The notes under the pieces are model-generated. The model saw nothing but the letters and a program-made list of their open reading frames with translations. It made no database searches and had not been told where the DNA came from. A DNA stretch of 64,000 bases from Straminergon stramineum (taxonomy: Eukaryota; Streptophyta; Bryopsida; Hypnales; Calliergonaceae): positions 13,955,001 to 14,019,000 of the forward strand of contig OY987266.1 in NCBI GenBank assembly GCA_963920665.1, given 5' to 3'. Both the position numbers and the translations under genes were made by a program. Position 1 is the first letter of the stretch. Each line of letters starts with the position of its first letter. Shown in pieces: positions 11,661 through 23,839 of this stretch.

Positions 11661-11701
11661 TCTTTCCCTTTTGCGCCTTGTCTTTTATCCACCTAGAAGT
11701 G
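11625..11701 (+). promoter_or_regulatory. TATA-like element plus conserved leader of gene E
   Basis: GGGTACAAAAT at 11625-11635 and, 46 bp later, CTTTTATCCACCTAGAAGTG at 11682-11701. The leader also shares TTGCGCCTTG with kinase A (TTGCGCATTG). It lies about 255 bp before the chosen ATG at 11956, further than in the other genes. Confidence 0.55.
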
Positions 11702-11955
11702 GCTAATTGCAAGCTTGAGAGGGGAGGTGGGTGTTGTGAGGAGGATATTCTATGTCTCCTCATGTCACTTTCATCCAGTGATTGTAAATCACGCGGAATT
11801 GTTTGAAACTTGATTGTGATTGTAAATGTTCATGTTGATGTATTTGTAAATGTGAATTACCACAAGGTAATAGATTTAAGTTTGTACAACAAGGTTTTAG
11901 GCTTGGTATATTTGGCATAGTATTCGAGTAGAATTGATCGTATAGATTGAGCACT

Positions 11956-13323
11956 ATGGAGAATGAGCCCCCACCATTGACACCTGCCACAATCAAACGC
12001 CTTACACGACAAGAGATGAAGCTCATCCGTGACAAGGGTCGGAAATGGTCCGGTAAAATTCACAAGAAGCGTGTGGCCATTTTGATCCATCCAAAGATTA
12101 AGGCATTTAAAGGTTGGAGAAATGAACCTAAGCCTTGGAGTTACAAAACGGTTTGCAAATACGTGGATTGGTGCCACATCAGCAAATTATTTCCCTTGTG
12201 TCTGCACAAAGAACATCTGAAGCAAAACAAAGTAAATCTTGCATACTCGAAGGACGAGGGCTTCATACTTAGATGTTGTGAGGTGTAGAAGCACTTGTAT
12301 TTGGAGGACTCAACTTACCGAAACGACAATTTCTGTTTCTTTCTTGTGAGAATGGTGTATGCTGAATATGTGTTGAAGAAAGAGGTGGATTGGTCAGCAT
12401 TAAAGGAGGTCCCTATTGCAATCATTCGGGAGATTGCAAAAATTTTACCACCATATGAACCTGTAGATGTAAAGAAGATGTTATCCAAGGTGAAGCGTGG
12501 GAAGTCATTTGTTCGCGATGAAAGCATGGTTTGGTCAGAGACTTCTAGCTTTGATCAACACACCCATGAATACGATGGATATTCTTTCCACAGCGATGAC
12601 GAGGAGGTTGCTATACAAGAATCTAGGTCGGCTATGGATGTGGGAGTCGACCAAAGTGGACAATCAGCTCAAGAGCCCATCATAGTACAAGATACGGATG
12701 AAGAAGGCATGGATGATGGGGTGGCTAGGAAAGTGGACCCCGTTTTGCGAGAGGGTGACGGGAGTGGCGGAGGAAGCGATTCAAAAAATGAAGAGGCAAT
12801 GTTGCTTGCCAAAATAGAAAGTGCAAAATTAGCATTGCGTGCAAAGAACAAGCAATTGAAAACTTTGAAGGAGCAAGAAATGAATCCCACTTTCGTAGAG
12901 GTGTTGAAGCAATGGTTGAAGGCCATAACGAACGTCACCGAAGAGAATGACAAGGGCTTCCATTCCTTCAAAAGAAATCGCGATTTTTATTTGAAGGAAA
13001 TGAAGAGTGGAAAGGTGCATAAAATGGACCATTATTTGATATGGGAATCAAAACTCGAAACCCTTGTCCGCAAATGTCAGCAGGCACAAAATGAAAGGCG
13101 AAGCCTAGAACTTCAAATAATGGAGAAGAAAAAAGAATATTACGAGGCCGCCGTCCAGCACGTTCCAAAAGTAGAGCTTTTGGCTTCTTCCTCAACATAT
13201 GGTAGTGTTGCTAGAGAAGTAGCATCGCTTAAGAAGTTGGTGAAGTTCCATGAGCAAAGATTACCATTGATGGTATCGGAGTTGAAACCTCTGAGGGCAG
13301 AAAGTCAAGTTTTTTCGGATTAG
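11956..13323 (+). pseudogene. GW-domain coiled-coil protein gene (gene E), one internal TAG
   Basis: Frame of 456 codons from ATG 11956 to TAG 13321-13323, with one internal TAG at 12286-12288 (codon 111). The first ~150 codons carry the shared domain: AFKGWRNEPKPW, VDWCHISKLFPL, NKVNLAY, RCCEV, VYAEYVLKKEVDWSALK. The internal TAG falls at the position of W or F in the relatives. Residues ~270-450 are rich in Lys, Glu and Leu with predicted coiled coil; there is no RING. The frame stays open after 13323 to a TAA at 13417-13419, so the true end may be there and the TAG another decay stop. Lying between the kinase-like and RING-like genes, it may form part of the same element. Function unknown. 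Confidence 0.7.
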
Positions 13324-14663
13324 TATAAGTGGAATAGAGCTAGCATAGGGAAGTCTGATGCAAAATTACAACAAATGGGTCCGGAGCCCATTTTGAAGGA
13401 CTACCTCAACACAGAATAAAATACCTAGGAATACAATGAGTATAAATACTTTCACCACGATTATTTTGTATTTTGCCTATCATGGTGTTATAAAGAAATG
13501 CAATGTTTTGAGATAAAACAATGTATATGGTGTCTTGAAGCAATGTCTATACTAGAATAGTTAAATTGGTGTGGGCACACTAGTGGTGTACGTGGAAGGG
13601 AGAAAATGCCACACCACTTTTGGATCTTACAACTTTTCTATATGGATGAATATGTCTTTCTCATGTTTTGGGAGAAGGTGATGGTATGATGAATGGAATG
13701 GGATTCTCGCACATAATTACAATCGAATAGGAACATGGGATTGATGGAAAGTTCTTGATGCTTGACCATAAAAGTTGACATAGTATTTTGTGAGAATGTC
13801 CTCATGAAATCTATAGCACAACTTGTATTTATGATTTTCATATGAATAGTGGAGAACGAAAAACCGATTATGCCCAAAATACCATATTAATCGAGGAAAT
13901 TTATTGAGCTTATTTGTCTTGGGTGATTTGCTTCATTGTTCTTCCTTGTATATAGGATTTTTTAGAATTCTAGCTTTAGCGTAATTTGAAGAAAATTACA
14001 ATGGATATGGAGGAATTAGGTAGGTTTTATATTTAAGTTGGCCTACTCATGTTTTTTATGAATCAAAATTTTGACCTCCAAGGACAGGGTGAACCATTTG
14101 AAGGTATGGTAATGTGAAGTCAACAAATCAACATCCACGAAAAGGGGCATGTTGTATTTGAACCCCTTTTATTCCTTCTTTGGCCAAGTATCTTGAAAGC
14201 TTAGAGGGAAAGCTTCCTATAATTAGAACCTCACGATTTTAAAGAATATGAAAGGAAATATCCAATTGGACAATGATGCTCCACTCTAGTGAGTAGTGAC
14301 CTAGTTTTCTTCTCAATGCAAGTGAAATTAATTTGAAAAGTTAAACTTTAAGAGCTTTGTTGATTTGATTCATACAAACTATTTTTGGAAGAACTAGAAA
14401 AGATCATTCTCGATATGATTTCAGAAATTGGTACTTTGGTAGAGAGGAAAAAAAGGTAGTATTAAATCAAAATCAATGCCATATGGAATTGCCGTACATA
14501 GGTATGCTAGGAAGTCGTAGAAGTGGAATGAAAGAAGCAAACCCTAAACCACTCCATCGTACTTGCCAAAACAACTAGAAACATAGTGTAACTAAAACCT
14601 AACCCTTACTTGTCATCTATTATGATGGGAGGTAAGGCTAAATTGCATGATTCCTACGAATGT
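13324..14663. other. Non-coding stretch between convergent genes E and RING A
   Basis: AT-rich 3' flanks of two convergent genes. No supported gene, RNA or repeat structure seen. Confidence 0.4.
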
Positions 14664-17156
14664 CTAGTCAATTACATTTGGGTTGTTTTGAGAGCCACTT
14701 CCTTCACCTTCTTCGTAGGTCGATGCTTCCCCAACCCCTAGCTTTCGCTTTGCACGGGTTCGTGAAGCTCGTCCGTCTGCCTTCAAAATTGATTGCAACA
14801 CGTTGGAGTCCTGTAGAGCTTGGAGGGTCCTTGTTGTTTGCGGAGAATGTGCTTCCAACAAGTAGTCAAGTGCTTGACTTTGGTAATATGGTCCGTACGT
14901 AGAGTCTAGGTAAGCCATACTAGTCAAGTCTTCTAGGGAGGCACTATCATCTTGATTAGCCACCCTTTGTCCTTCTAAATTCCAACGATGTCGTTGTGGA
15001 TGAGGACCCCACTTGAAGGTTGAGGAGGTCTTGTCCCAATATCCACCAAGGCATTGGAAGAAGAATGCCCTCCTCCCTTCGTTTTGTGGCCCCTTTCCCA
15101 TGAGCCTCGGTGCAACTCTAGCAATTTTGTCTGGGTCTGTTTCCCAATTCAATTGTGAGCTAGCAGGTCCTTTTTCTTGATCATGTTGTCCTTCTTGCCA
15201 ACTCCAAACCAAATTTTGGCCCCACAAGGTTGTGTTAGCTGTAGTATCACGTGTGTGTTCCCAAGAAGGAGGCATGTAGGTCATCAAGTTGAACATGGTA
15301 TATAGGTGATCGTGGAATGGTGCTGAACAAATCACACAACATCGTCTAATCAAGCATTGCGTGATGAGACATTGGGGGTGGTATACATGTGCACAAGATC
15401 CTAGTGCCCAACCCCCTTCGGGGCCAAATTGTTCAAGACATATAGGGCATTTGGTATGGTCCAAAACAAAAGGTGCTGGCTTGGGCCACAGGAGCATTCG
15501 TTTCTTCTCTTCTATGTGGCTAGACATTTGGTTTTCGTGGTCCCAACCATTTTTGCTCCAATCTATGACCTCCTTTTGTGGCAATTCCACCATGCACATG
15601 TTATTGGGAAACATGTCCTCCAACAATGCCCATGACATCAATCCATTCTCACGTTTAGGAGCATTTGCAACAAAGTTTCTAGAAACTTTCTCTAGCTCCT
15701 TCGCAACTTGTTGGGATCTATCCATGGAGAGAATGCAAGCGACCTTCCAATGGTAGTATGTGGTAGTCAACTCAGCCAACTTTCTTCGAAGCATCTTATT
15801 TTCTTCTTGAAGTCCATGGTCTTTCTCCAATTGAATAATTGATGGAACCACAGGAAACAAAAGAGAGTCTTGGGTCCCATTGAGTTCAATTGTGTCATTG
15901 GTAGTATATCTTGTGACAATAGTAGGAAGTGTATTCAGAATGATGGGGGAGCGTCTAGTGCGCTTGGCTAGAGGAGAACGCTGAAGGATATGGTTGGTAA
16001 GGTCCCCCACAACCTTGTCCACATTTTGGAGGTTCTACTCAACAAAGGCGTCATCCATATCCGACAAAGTGAAAGTGTCATGGTCTTTCTCTCGAAGGCG
16101 TTGCAGTTCTGTAGTTTGTTGAGAGATGAGTGTACTTTTTTGTTCACACTCACATCGCAATTTCCTCATTTCATTCTATAGTGAAGAAATTTCAACATCT
16201 TTGGTCTTGAGAAGGTCCAGAGCTTTTGCCAAAGTCATAATGTCGTGGCTTGAGCCCATTGTTGATGGAGAAATGGGAACACGATTAGTTTCTTCCATAG
16301 CTGTGTCCTCATCGGGCCCGAAGTCGAAGACGTCATTTGTGCGCTGTGTTGGCAGTGATGGGTTAGGAACTATAGTTGGAATCGATGCGGGTCCCACTTG
16401 TGTTGTTGAACACCGTACTCTAGATGGTTGCCTTGGTCGTTGTCCCGTGGATGTCGTGGGTCCTTCTACAATTTCATTTTGAACCTCACTGGGGCAAACA
16501 GATTGCTCTACGATTTGTATGATCCTATGGACACGCGTACCATCAGAGTCATCATCTTCTTCAGACTCCTTAGTGTCAACCTCAATGGCAGGGGTTTGCA
16601 TTTTGTATGCACTTTGAATAGGACCAAGTCCCCCCTCAAGAAAGGCTAGAACTCCTTTTGGGATGAAACTACCCTCTAGACGAGTGACATACGTACTTCC
16701 CTTGATTGTGCTCCAATCAACTTCTTTGTTTAGAGCAACCTCAGCATATACTCCTCTAGCAAGGAAGAAGGGGACCTCATTCCTATCTACAAAGGCGGTT
16801 TTGTAGAGGACTTGCCACAATTCAATGCATCTTTGAAGGAATGCTGGATTCTCATAGTACTTCAAGTTGGCCTTATTGGTGTGCCGATTATAATGATGAC
16901 ACCATAAAGGAAAAAACTTGCCAATGTGGCACCACTCGATGTAGTCTTCGCAGGTTTGTATTGTCCAAGGCTCTGGTTCTTCATTCCAACCCTTAAAAGC
17001 GAGGTGGGCTTCACTATTGAGCAGGTGCAATTGCTTCCGATGAATAGTGCCCCTACGCTTGCGATGTTTGTCTTTGGCAGCCTTCCATAATGCCTTGGCG
17101 GTCTATGCAGCAGCGGAGATAGGCAATGCCCTGGCATTGTTAACTCCAGTGGCCAT
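14664..17156 (-). pseudogene. RING-H2 protein with GW domain (RING A), three internal TAG
   Basis: Frame of 831 codons from ATG 17156 to TAG 14666-14664, interrupted by TAG at 17105-17103 (codon 18), 16178-16176 (327) and 16025-16023 (378), with no frameshift. The N-terminal domain has AFKGWNEEPEPW, YIEWCHIGKFFPL, NKANLKY, RCIELWQVLY and ARGVYAEVALNKEVDWS. A central coiled coil follows. A RING-H2 finger has Cys570, Cys573, Cys588, His590, His593, Cys596, Cys607 and Cys610. After it come conserved Trp-rich blocks (WGQNLVWSW, RRAFFFQCLGGYWD, FKWGPHPQ) and a tail ending NPNVID. RING-H2 proteins are usually E3 ubiquitin ligases; that role is inferred from the family. RING C at 54751 has the same order and spacing. 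Confidence 0.75.
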
Positions 17157-17339
17157 CAATGATTGTCATGTCTAAGGCTCAAAAAACTCATTTGGGAGTT
17201 TAGGTGGTCCACAACTAGTAAGGTAAGAAGGGTGGATGAATGTAATAAATAGTAAATAGTCAAGGTTCACGCATGTAGCCACTAAAGGATACAAGACAAG
17301 AAGCCTCAATGAAAGGTGCCCAAAAGGTCTTGGGCGAGT

Positions 17340-17785
17340 GGATAAATAGGTGGGGCGAGCGCAGGTGAGAGTTGGTCATGGGGTGCGTGCGGGTGGGCGA
17401 CCACCGATTGAACCCGCGATCTCCAGGGGGCGCGCACAGATCTCGGAGAGAGACTATGGGTCTGGTAGGGCACATTCGGGTCCGAGGAGGCGACTGCGGG
17501 TCCAAGGGTGCATGCGGGTCTTTTGGGGGGCGACTGTGGTTTCAGGGGCGCATGCAAGTCCTCTGGGGGGTGACTGCAGGTCTTTGGGGGCGCGTGCAGG
17601 TCCTTTGTCAAGCGACTGCGGGTGTTTTGGGGCAACCGCGGGTAATTGTAGGGCGTTACTTCTCTTTGGATTCTCACTTCGTGTCTTTGCTTCACAACTT
17701 GCCACGTACTCGACACCCGCGGTCGCCCACCAGCCTAAACCCGAAGTCACCCTACCTATGGTCGCCCACACCCGCATGCACCCCT
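17340..17785. repeat. GC-rich array upstream of RING A, divergent at its right end
   Basis: From 17340 to ~17650 the units read gcgactgcgggt on the plus strand, that is ACCCGCAGTCGC on the RING A strand. From ~17715 to 17785 the direction flips (cacccgcggtcgccca), facing right. A TATA-like CACCTATTTATC (minus, 17352-17341) lies between the array and RING A. The flip makes this look like a divergent promoter, as at 54752-55219, but no gene follows on the right. Long reading frames here are repeat artefacts. Confidence 0.7.
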
Positions 17786-17799
17786 TTAGGATGCTACGT

Positions 17800-19010
17800 G
17801 GAAGACACGTGTCTGCCACATGGCATACAGGTGGCCTCACGGGCAGGATGAAATTTTTTTTAAAGTCAAAGGTAAGTTTGACTCTATTAGACGAACAAGA
17901 GGGTCTACTTGACATGTTGGATGTCGTGTTCGTCAAGTTGTCGAACTGTCCGCCGAAACAACCCTGGTTTTCACTGAAAGAGCTTTGGAGCAATTGTTTT
18001 TAGTTGAAGCATTATGGAGGATATTGGAAGGGCTTCTAACAATGCTCAAACTAATATGGAGAATATACTTAGGACATTGATTATGTTTATGAAGCATTAT
18101 AGAGCATTATAGTTTGATGATCTACAATATTGTGAAAGAGGAAGGATTTGGAGGGTTACGGTGTGCACAATCAGATGTTAATACACCTCAATGGACATCA
18201 ACTAATGAGTCACTGGCTAATCCATTGAATTTTGGTGTGCCACAATGTGACAATCAATTGGTGAATATCATGACTGTCAATTGTTTGCACAGGTTCGTGG
18301 TTCCCTAAATTGAAACCTTAAAAGTCTATAATCTAGGATGGGAATAAGTTCAAAATTCCAGATATTCATGAAACATTTCAAACCACACTAGGTTCAGAGG
18401 CACACATCACAAATGACTTATTTGGCATCAAAGAATAGTTCAAAAAATATGTAGATCTCAATCTACTTTAATTAAACAAAATCCTTACTTCAAGACTGCC
18501 AAGATTATTCCCAATTGTTCTACAAAGCAAGGAGAAATGTAGACCTTCTTCACCATATCCACCAACATGAATTTATATTTTTAAATCTTCATCAGTAGTT
18601 GAAATAAGTGTTTGGAATCGTATACAGATAGTATTCACAAGAGTTTCTCTTGAAATTCACAATTTTGGTATGAATTGCAACTTAGAGTCAGGAGAAGTAA
18701 AAAAAAGCAAAACCATGTTGTACTGAAGAGATTTGAAAGAGACAAGTAGACTCCATTTGACACTAACCAAAAAATGTCAAGTTCGTTTTATTGGAGGTAT
18801 TTTAATACTTTGGCACCTTTTCAGAACTTGAGCTTAGAAGCATAAATCCAAATAAATCCTAGATTTAAGGCCCTTACATACATGAAAGTCACAAGTTTTA
18901 GTGACAAAATTGAGCCAATATAACAAAATTGACTATAAAAATAACGGATTTAAAACTTTGAATCAAGTGTTTTGTTTGGAATTTCTTGCATTCAGTCCCA
19001 TGAAATGTTT
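17800..19010. other. Non-coding stretch, nothing recognised
   Basis: AT-rich with no supported reading frame. A small inverted repeat GACGAACA...TGTTCGTC lies near 17900-17935. Confidence 0.35.
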
Positions 19011-19021
19011 GATAGCTCATA

Positions 19022-19219
19022 GTGCCCATTACTCTGAACTCTGTTTGTTCAAAAGAAGGATGTCCAAAACAAAAATTGAACTTTCATCAAGAGCTAGGCC
19101 ATGCTCAAAGGTACTGCATCCTACTCAATCACACTCTAAAAGACCTCAAAAATGAATCCCTCTTGAAACTTCTCTCTGTGCATTCCCAGCCACCAACGAC
19201 AACAAAATGGCCGAGATGA
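19022..19219 (+). pseudogene. Possible retrotransposon gag remnant
   Basis: A 65-codon frame contains FHQELGHAQRYC followed by LLNHTLKDLKNESLL. The layout resembles the degenerate zinc-knuckle plus 'LK..I.DL' segment of plant Ty3/gypsy gag proteins (His, Gly-His, Cys, then a basic helix). It is short, isolated and lacks neighbouring pol domains, so this is a weak call. Confidence 0.25.
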
Positions 19220-20028
19220 ACCTGCGCACCAATCCTGCACCAAAGCTTTCCCAAATCTCATCTCCATTTAGGAAAGCAATGGAAAATTTTATCCGAAATC
19301 AAGTTAAAGTGAAACCGATTAAACCTAGAAGGGCCTGAAAGCCCTTCGCAGCCGTATAGTATATTATGTATTTGGTGGTATATGATTAGGAAAACATTGA
19401 CCAAATACTTTTCAGTTCAAAGTAAATTAATGATCATGATAGTATGAGAATAACAATGTATTACAACTCATCTATTAAACCACAATGGAAGAGTTATAAA
19501 GCAAAATATGGGTCGTATAGAGAGACCCTGAGGGCCTTTCAAGGGTTAAAAGGCTCTGTTCACGCAGCTACCCAAAACTCCCAATCAAAGGCAATGAAAT
19601 CATCAAAACAAATCTGTGATCAACTCTAATACCAAAAACCTTAACAGATTTCATCTCATGTGGCCCCCCTTCAAAGATCCCAAATTTGAGGCAAAATTAA
19701 TTTTTGGCTTGGGAGGAATCTAAACAGAAAATCTCCATTTTCACAGTCAAATTTTTTTCTCCTTCCCATCTCCACATGAGCTGATTCAAAATCTTGCACA
19801 AAAAATCGTGATGCATGAAGTGATGATACTTATCACATTATTGAAGAATAAACAACAATCACTTCTGTATCATACTTGAATGTATTCCATATGTTTCATA
19901 TAGTTCTCTAGCTTTAACTCCTCACTGCTGAAGGCCCAAACGGCTCCAAAAATAGCATTCCTTTTGAAGTGTTATAAATAAAAATTTTAATAAGTTATAG
20001 AGATCTCAACCATATGATCATATAGTGC

Positions 20029-20882
20029 ACTTGTTGTAGATGGCTTGCAACAACTTTGGTGTCATTTGACCGCATAAATTGCAAGATTATAATGTTTTAG
20101 TGTTGAAAAAGGATGCTGAAATTTTCCCAAAAACACATTTGGAGGCGAAATTCGGTTTCTAAATCTACTCAAAGGAAGAAACTTTAAACTAATAAGTGAT
20201 TCAAAATCAGCATACAAACACATTGATGAAAAAAAATATCATTTAAATGACACATTGTGTTTGCAAAATGGCTTTAAAATGTCAAAAAACATCAAGAAAA
20301 GTTGCAAAAAACACATCAAAAACTGAACCTCCTCCTACTAAAATGCTTCTCAGTCACTCATAACTTCTTAGATGGATATGAAATTTTGTATACACAAACT
20401 AGACAAGTATGCGAAACTTTTCCAAAAAACATTATTGGAAACAAACATTGTATGAAGAAAAAACAAGTCGCCGAAGTTCACTCTAATTCAAAAATGTCGG
20501 GATTTTGAACTTCGAATTGCTCCCAAACATTCAAAACAACTTGGATTGGCATAAAAATTCTACCACAATAACTAGACTTCAAGGGGAACACAACAAAACA
20601 AATTTGATTGAAAACGAACATTGGATGAAGGAGATAAAAGCCCCCAAAGTTGCAGCCATCAAATGCAGTTTGGTGAACTTGAATTGAACTTGTGAACTTT
20701 GATTGGCTTCCAAAAATTCAGTACATCTTGGATTGATCTGAAAAATTTACCACACAAATTAGAAGAGAGAGCGCAATTTTTCCAACAAGTTTTGTTGGAT
20801 TCAAACATGTGATACAAAAGTTACAAGACTTTGAATTTGAGTTGAGGACACTTTTTGTCCCCTTTGGCGGTAAGGGGTTAAC
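20029..20882 (+). repeat. Dispersed repeat, copy 1
   Basis: About 854 bp colinear with 29505-30376. Shared blocks include gcaagattataatgtttt, gaaaaaggatgctgaaattt, the phrase gattcaaaatca and a shared ...gaggacactttt... end. It terminates near ggtaaggggttaac. Non-coding and unclassified. Confidence 0.85.
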
Positions 20883-20944
20883 TCCTAGAGGACAGTGACA
20901 ATTTTTTTGCTCCAAAACTGCCATTTCTAGGACAAGCACCAAAT

Positions 20945-23110
20945 TTTAGAAAAAATAATTTTGGAATGCATATAACCTTAGAATCTTGTATTATGCTAGT
21001 TTGAGAAGATGTGGAAAAAATTTCAGAAATTTCCACTATGTAGATTGCTAAATATTAGTATTTAAAGTGACAGAAACCCTTTCTTTGGTCTTGCAAAAAA
21101 TTGGGCAGTTGCACTTTACAAGGTCACATTTGTATGAAAAAATGTCCATATTGGTGGGGCTTCTTTGAATTCATTCTTCAAGGCAAGTTGGCTACATGTT
21201 TGAAAATTTTGAGATCATTTGGAATTGTACAACATATAGGAAAAAAATAGTAAGTAGAAAGAAGTAGAGAATGATTCAAAATACAAAATTGTTAGGAATG
21301 TTATTATGGATTTGAAAAAGTCCAATCCCAATGGTTGAAATGTTGTAATAATCAATCTACATCTTATGATTTTTTTTTTTTAAATGTTGAAAATTGAGTA
21401 AAATAAAGGACTTCAAAGTTTATTTTAGAGTAGAGAATCTATAACTGCCTGCAAACTGAAACTCCTCATAACTTCCATCTCATTGATTAAAATGGAATGA
21501 TTCAAACATTAGATGAAATCCACTTACTATACGGGGCCATGAGTTCCCATGAGTTCCCCCAAGTTCTAGGGCTGTGGGAATTTAGCCACAAAAGTTAGTT
21601 GACGTAGCTGAACTTCGGCCACGTCAAATTATAATAAAAAATGATATTTTTAATATTTTTTGGAATATATTTTATTTAATAAAAAATTATTATTCTCATA
21701 TTTTTTAATGATTTAATTATTTTTTAATATTTTTTAATTTTGGCTTGAATTGGCTGGTTCTCAATATGGGAAACCAATGCAAATCGATCCTTTAGTGCTA
21801 CTGCAAAACATCTAATGGCTTTCTAGCTATACATAACTCTAGAAAAAAAATTAAAAATTTTGTTTTTGAAAAAAGTGATTTTTTCTTCTTTGCTTGGATT
21901 GTCCATTTACGAAAAAAGTAACATATAAGGTCATAAATTTTGACTCATAGTTCCAAATGTCATGAAATTTTATGCATATGAAAGATATTCCTCTTCCCCA
22001 CCTTCTATTAAAATTTCAGCCTAAAATATCCAAATCGATAGTCACACACACCTATCCAAAATTTCTATGTTGCCAAAAAATGCATATTCGTCCTTTAGGA
22101 GTTAACAATAAAATTTTGAAAACATCGTCCATCATCCAACCAATGAATGTTAAATTAATCCATTTTGATACACATTGTTGAAATTGGCCTAGGAGAATGG
22201 TAATGGTCTAATTGAGATGGTAAACTCCATTTCATTTCCTCTATAGTAAACTCTTATAATTCTCTCGTATTTTAGAATCTTTTTTTGTTGACCCTAATCA
22301 TTGTATAAAGGATTTGAATTTTGAAAGCATGCTTATGAAAAGAATTTTGACTTTTTAAAATAGTTGGACCTTCACAATTTCCATTTTTGAACTAGTTGAA
22401 AGACCATTGGTTTAGAAGAAATCTTTTGTAGGCTTTTCTGAAGCCATTAGAGCAATGGAGAAGAAATTACCTATCTAGGATAGACTAGAGAACTTATAGG
22501 CACTAAAAGGTCTCATTTTATGCAAAATATTGCCCCATTAGATTGTTTAAAATCCTAAAAATCCTATATACATTTTATTCAAATACCTCTCAAAGTATTG
22601 GAATTTTTCCTAATTTTTGGTATAACCAAATGCAAAAGACTAAACAAAATAAAGCATAAAACTCCATATGAGTTTTAAGAGATTTCATTTTAAGTTTCAT
22701 AGTATATTCATTCAATTTTCCTTGTTTAAAATCTTGGTCATTAAGGGTTAAAACAAGAATAAAAACAAGAAAAATTGAATATAGATCAGTCTTCGAAGGG
22801 TTTTTTTTCCTCAAGGATCTTAACCCTTTAAGGATGACGACAATTTTGAATTTTGGATATCGTGGTCCTCGTTTTGGAGACACACACTCATACATTACAT
22901 GCTAATCTTTGCTTTTGTAGGTTTGCAAATAGTGATTAGAGAAGGTCTTTCAATGGCCATCTTCAACAAGAACATGTGGGTTGCACTGTCCTATTTTCAT
23001 AATTTGAAATCTAGGTAAGATGGTTTCAAATACATGGAGAAATGTGTTGGAGTCTTTGCGAATTTATTTATTTATTGGAGCTCTTCATTCTATGTCTTTT
23101 CCTAGACACG
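20945..23110. other. AT-rich non-coding stretch
   Basis: No supported gene. It includes a very AT-rich tract near 21630-21740 and a CCTTTAGGAGTTAAC motif at 22092-22106, related to motifs ending other repeats in the window. Confidence 0.4.
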
Positions 23111-23121
23111 TCCTCTATCTT

Positions 23122-23371
23122 GCAGGATGTTAAATCGTGCATACCAACTAGGCCCCGCAAGGGTATTTTGTGTTTTATTTGGGGGTAAAAGTAAAAACTG
23201 CCCCCTATTTTGAGCCGTGTCTAGGGTATGTTCTAGACCTCTGCAAGCTAATTTTGGGTCTGTGATTGCAAATATGAATTCAGAATTTGCAAAAAATAAA
23301 AAGTTCCTGCGTTTTCTCCATGGTAATCTGCCCCTGCGGAGCCCAGTTGGTATGCACAATTTAACATCCTC
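23122..23371. mobile_element. 250-bp MITE, Mutator-like, with 10-bp target-site duplication
   Basis: About 40-bp terminal inverted repeats: the left arm has AGGATGTTAAATCGTGCATA and the right arm, reverse complemented, AGGATGTTAAATTGTGCATA, with ACCAACT and CCCGCA/TCCGCA continuing inward. It is flanked by a perfect direct repeat CCTCTATCTT at 23112-23121 and 23372-23381. A 9-11 bp duplication with long inverted repeats and no coding capacity fits a Mutator-like MITE. Confidence 0.85.
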
Positions 23372-23713
23372 CCTCTATCTTTTCAATTGTGAGCTGCATT
23401 GGCAATATTGTGCAAGCATTCCCACATTCAACTCACCATGATTGCATTGGGCAGGATGCTACAGGATGGTAAGCCCCTTTGGCCATTTGCCAAAAGTGTG
23501 GCCCATATCTATTCTACATCTTTCTATCCATATATTGGAAAAAGAGCCATCTCATCCACTTGAGGCTTTCATGTAAATAATCCCATTCATTCATGCCTCA
23601 GGAATGATGCCTGCAAATGATGCAGCCACAGAGTGACTGAAGTTCAATTCTCAGGCAGACCCAAGTAAGTCGATCACATCTCAGGATGCAGGCCAGGGCT
23701 TGGAGATTAAGTG

Positions 23714-23835
23714 TAGGGCAATCACCAAGGTGGAGGGAATTCTGGAGAAAAAAACAAGTGAACAAGGAAAGCAAAGCTCGACAAGGAATACCTATTTTTT
23801 TTTCCAGAATTCCCAACAGCAAGGAGATTGCCCAA
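23714..23835. other. Imperfect hairpin, candidate small-RNA precursor
   Basis: Left arm (gggcaatcaccaaggtgg then agggaattctggagaaaa) pairs with the right arm (ttttccagaattccc then aacagcaaggagattgccc) over ~43 nt with a ~35-nt loop. Size and mismatches fit a plant miRNA fold. The right arm loosely resembles miR399 (AAGGAGA then TTGCCC), but with a one-base gap that weakens it. Confidence 0.4.
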
Positions 23836-23839
23836 TGTA

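Noticed and set aside
17350..18003. 217-codon frame upstream of RING A
   Set aside because: It is produced by GC-rich repeat units read through by chance.
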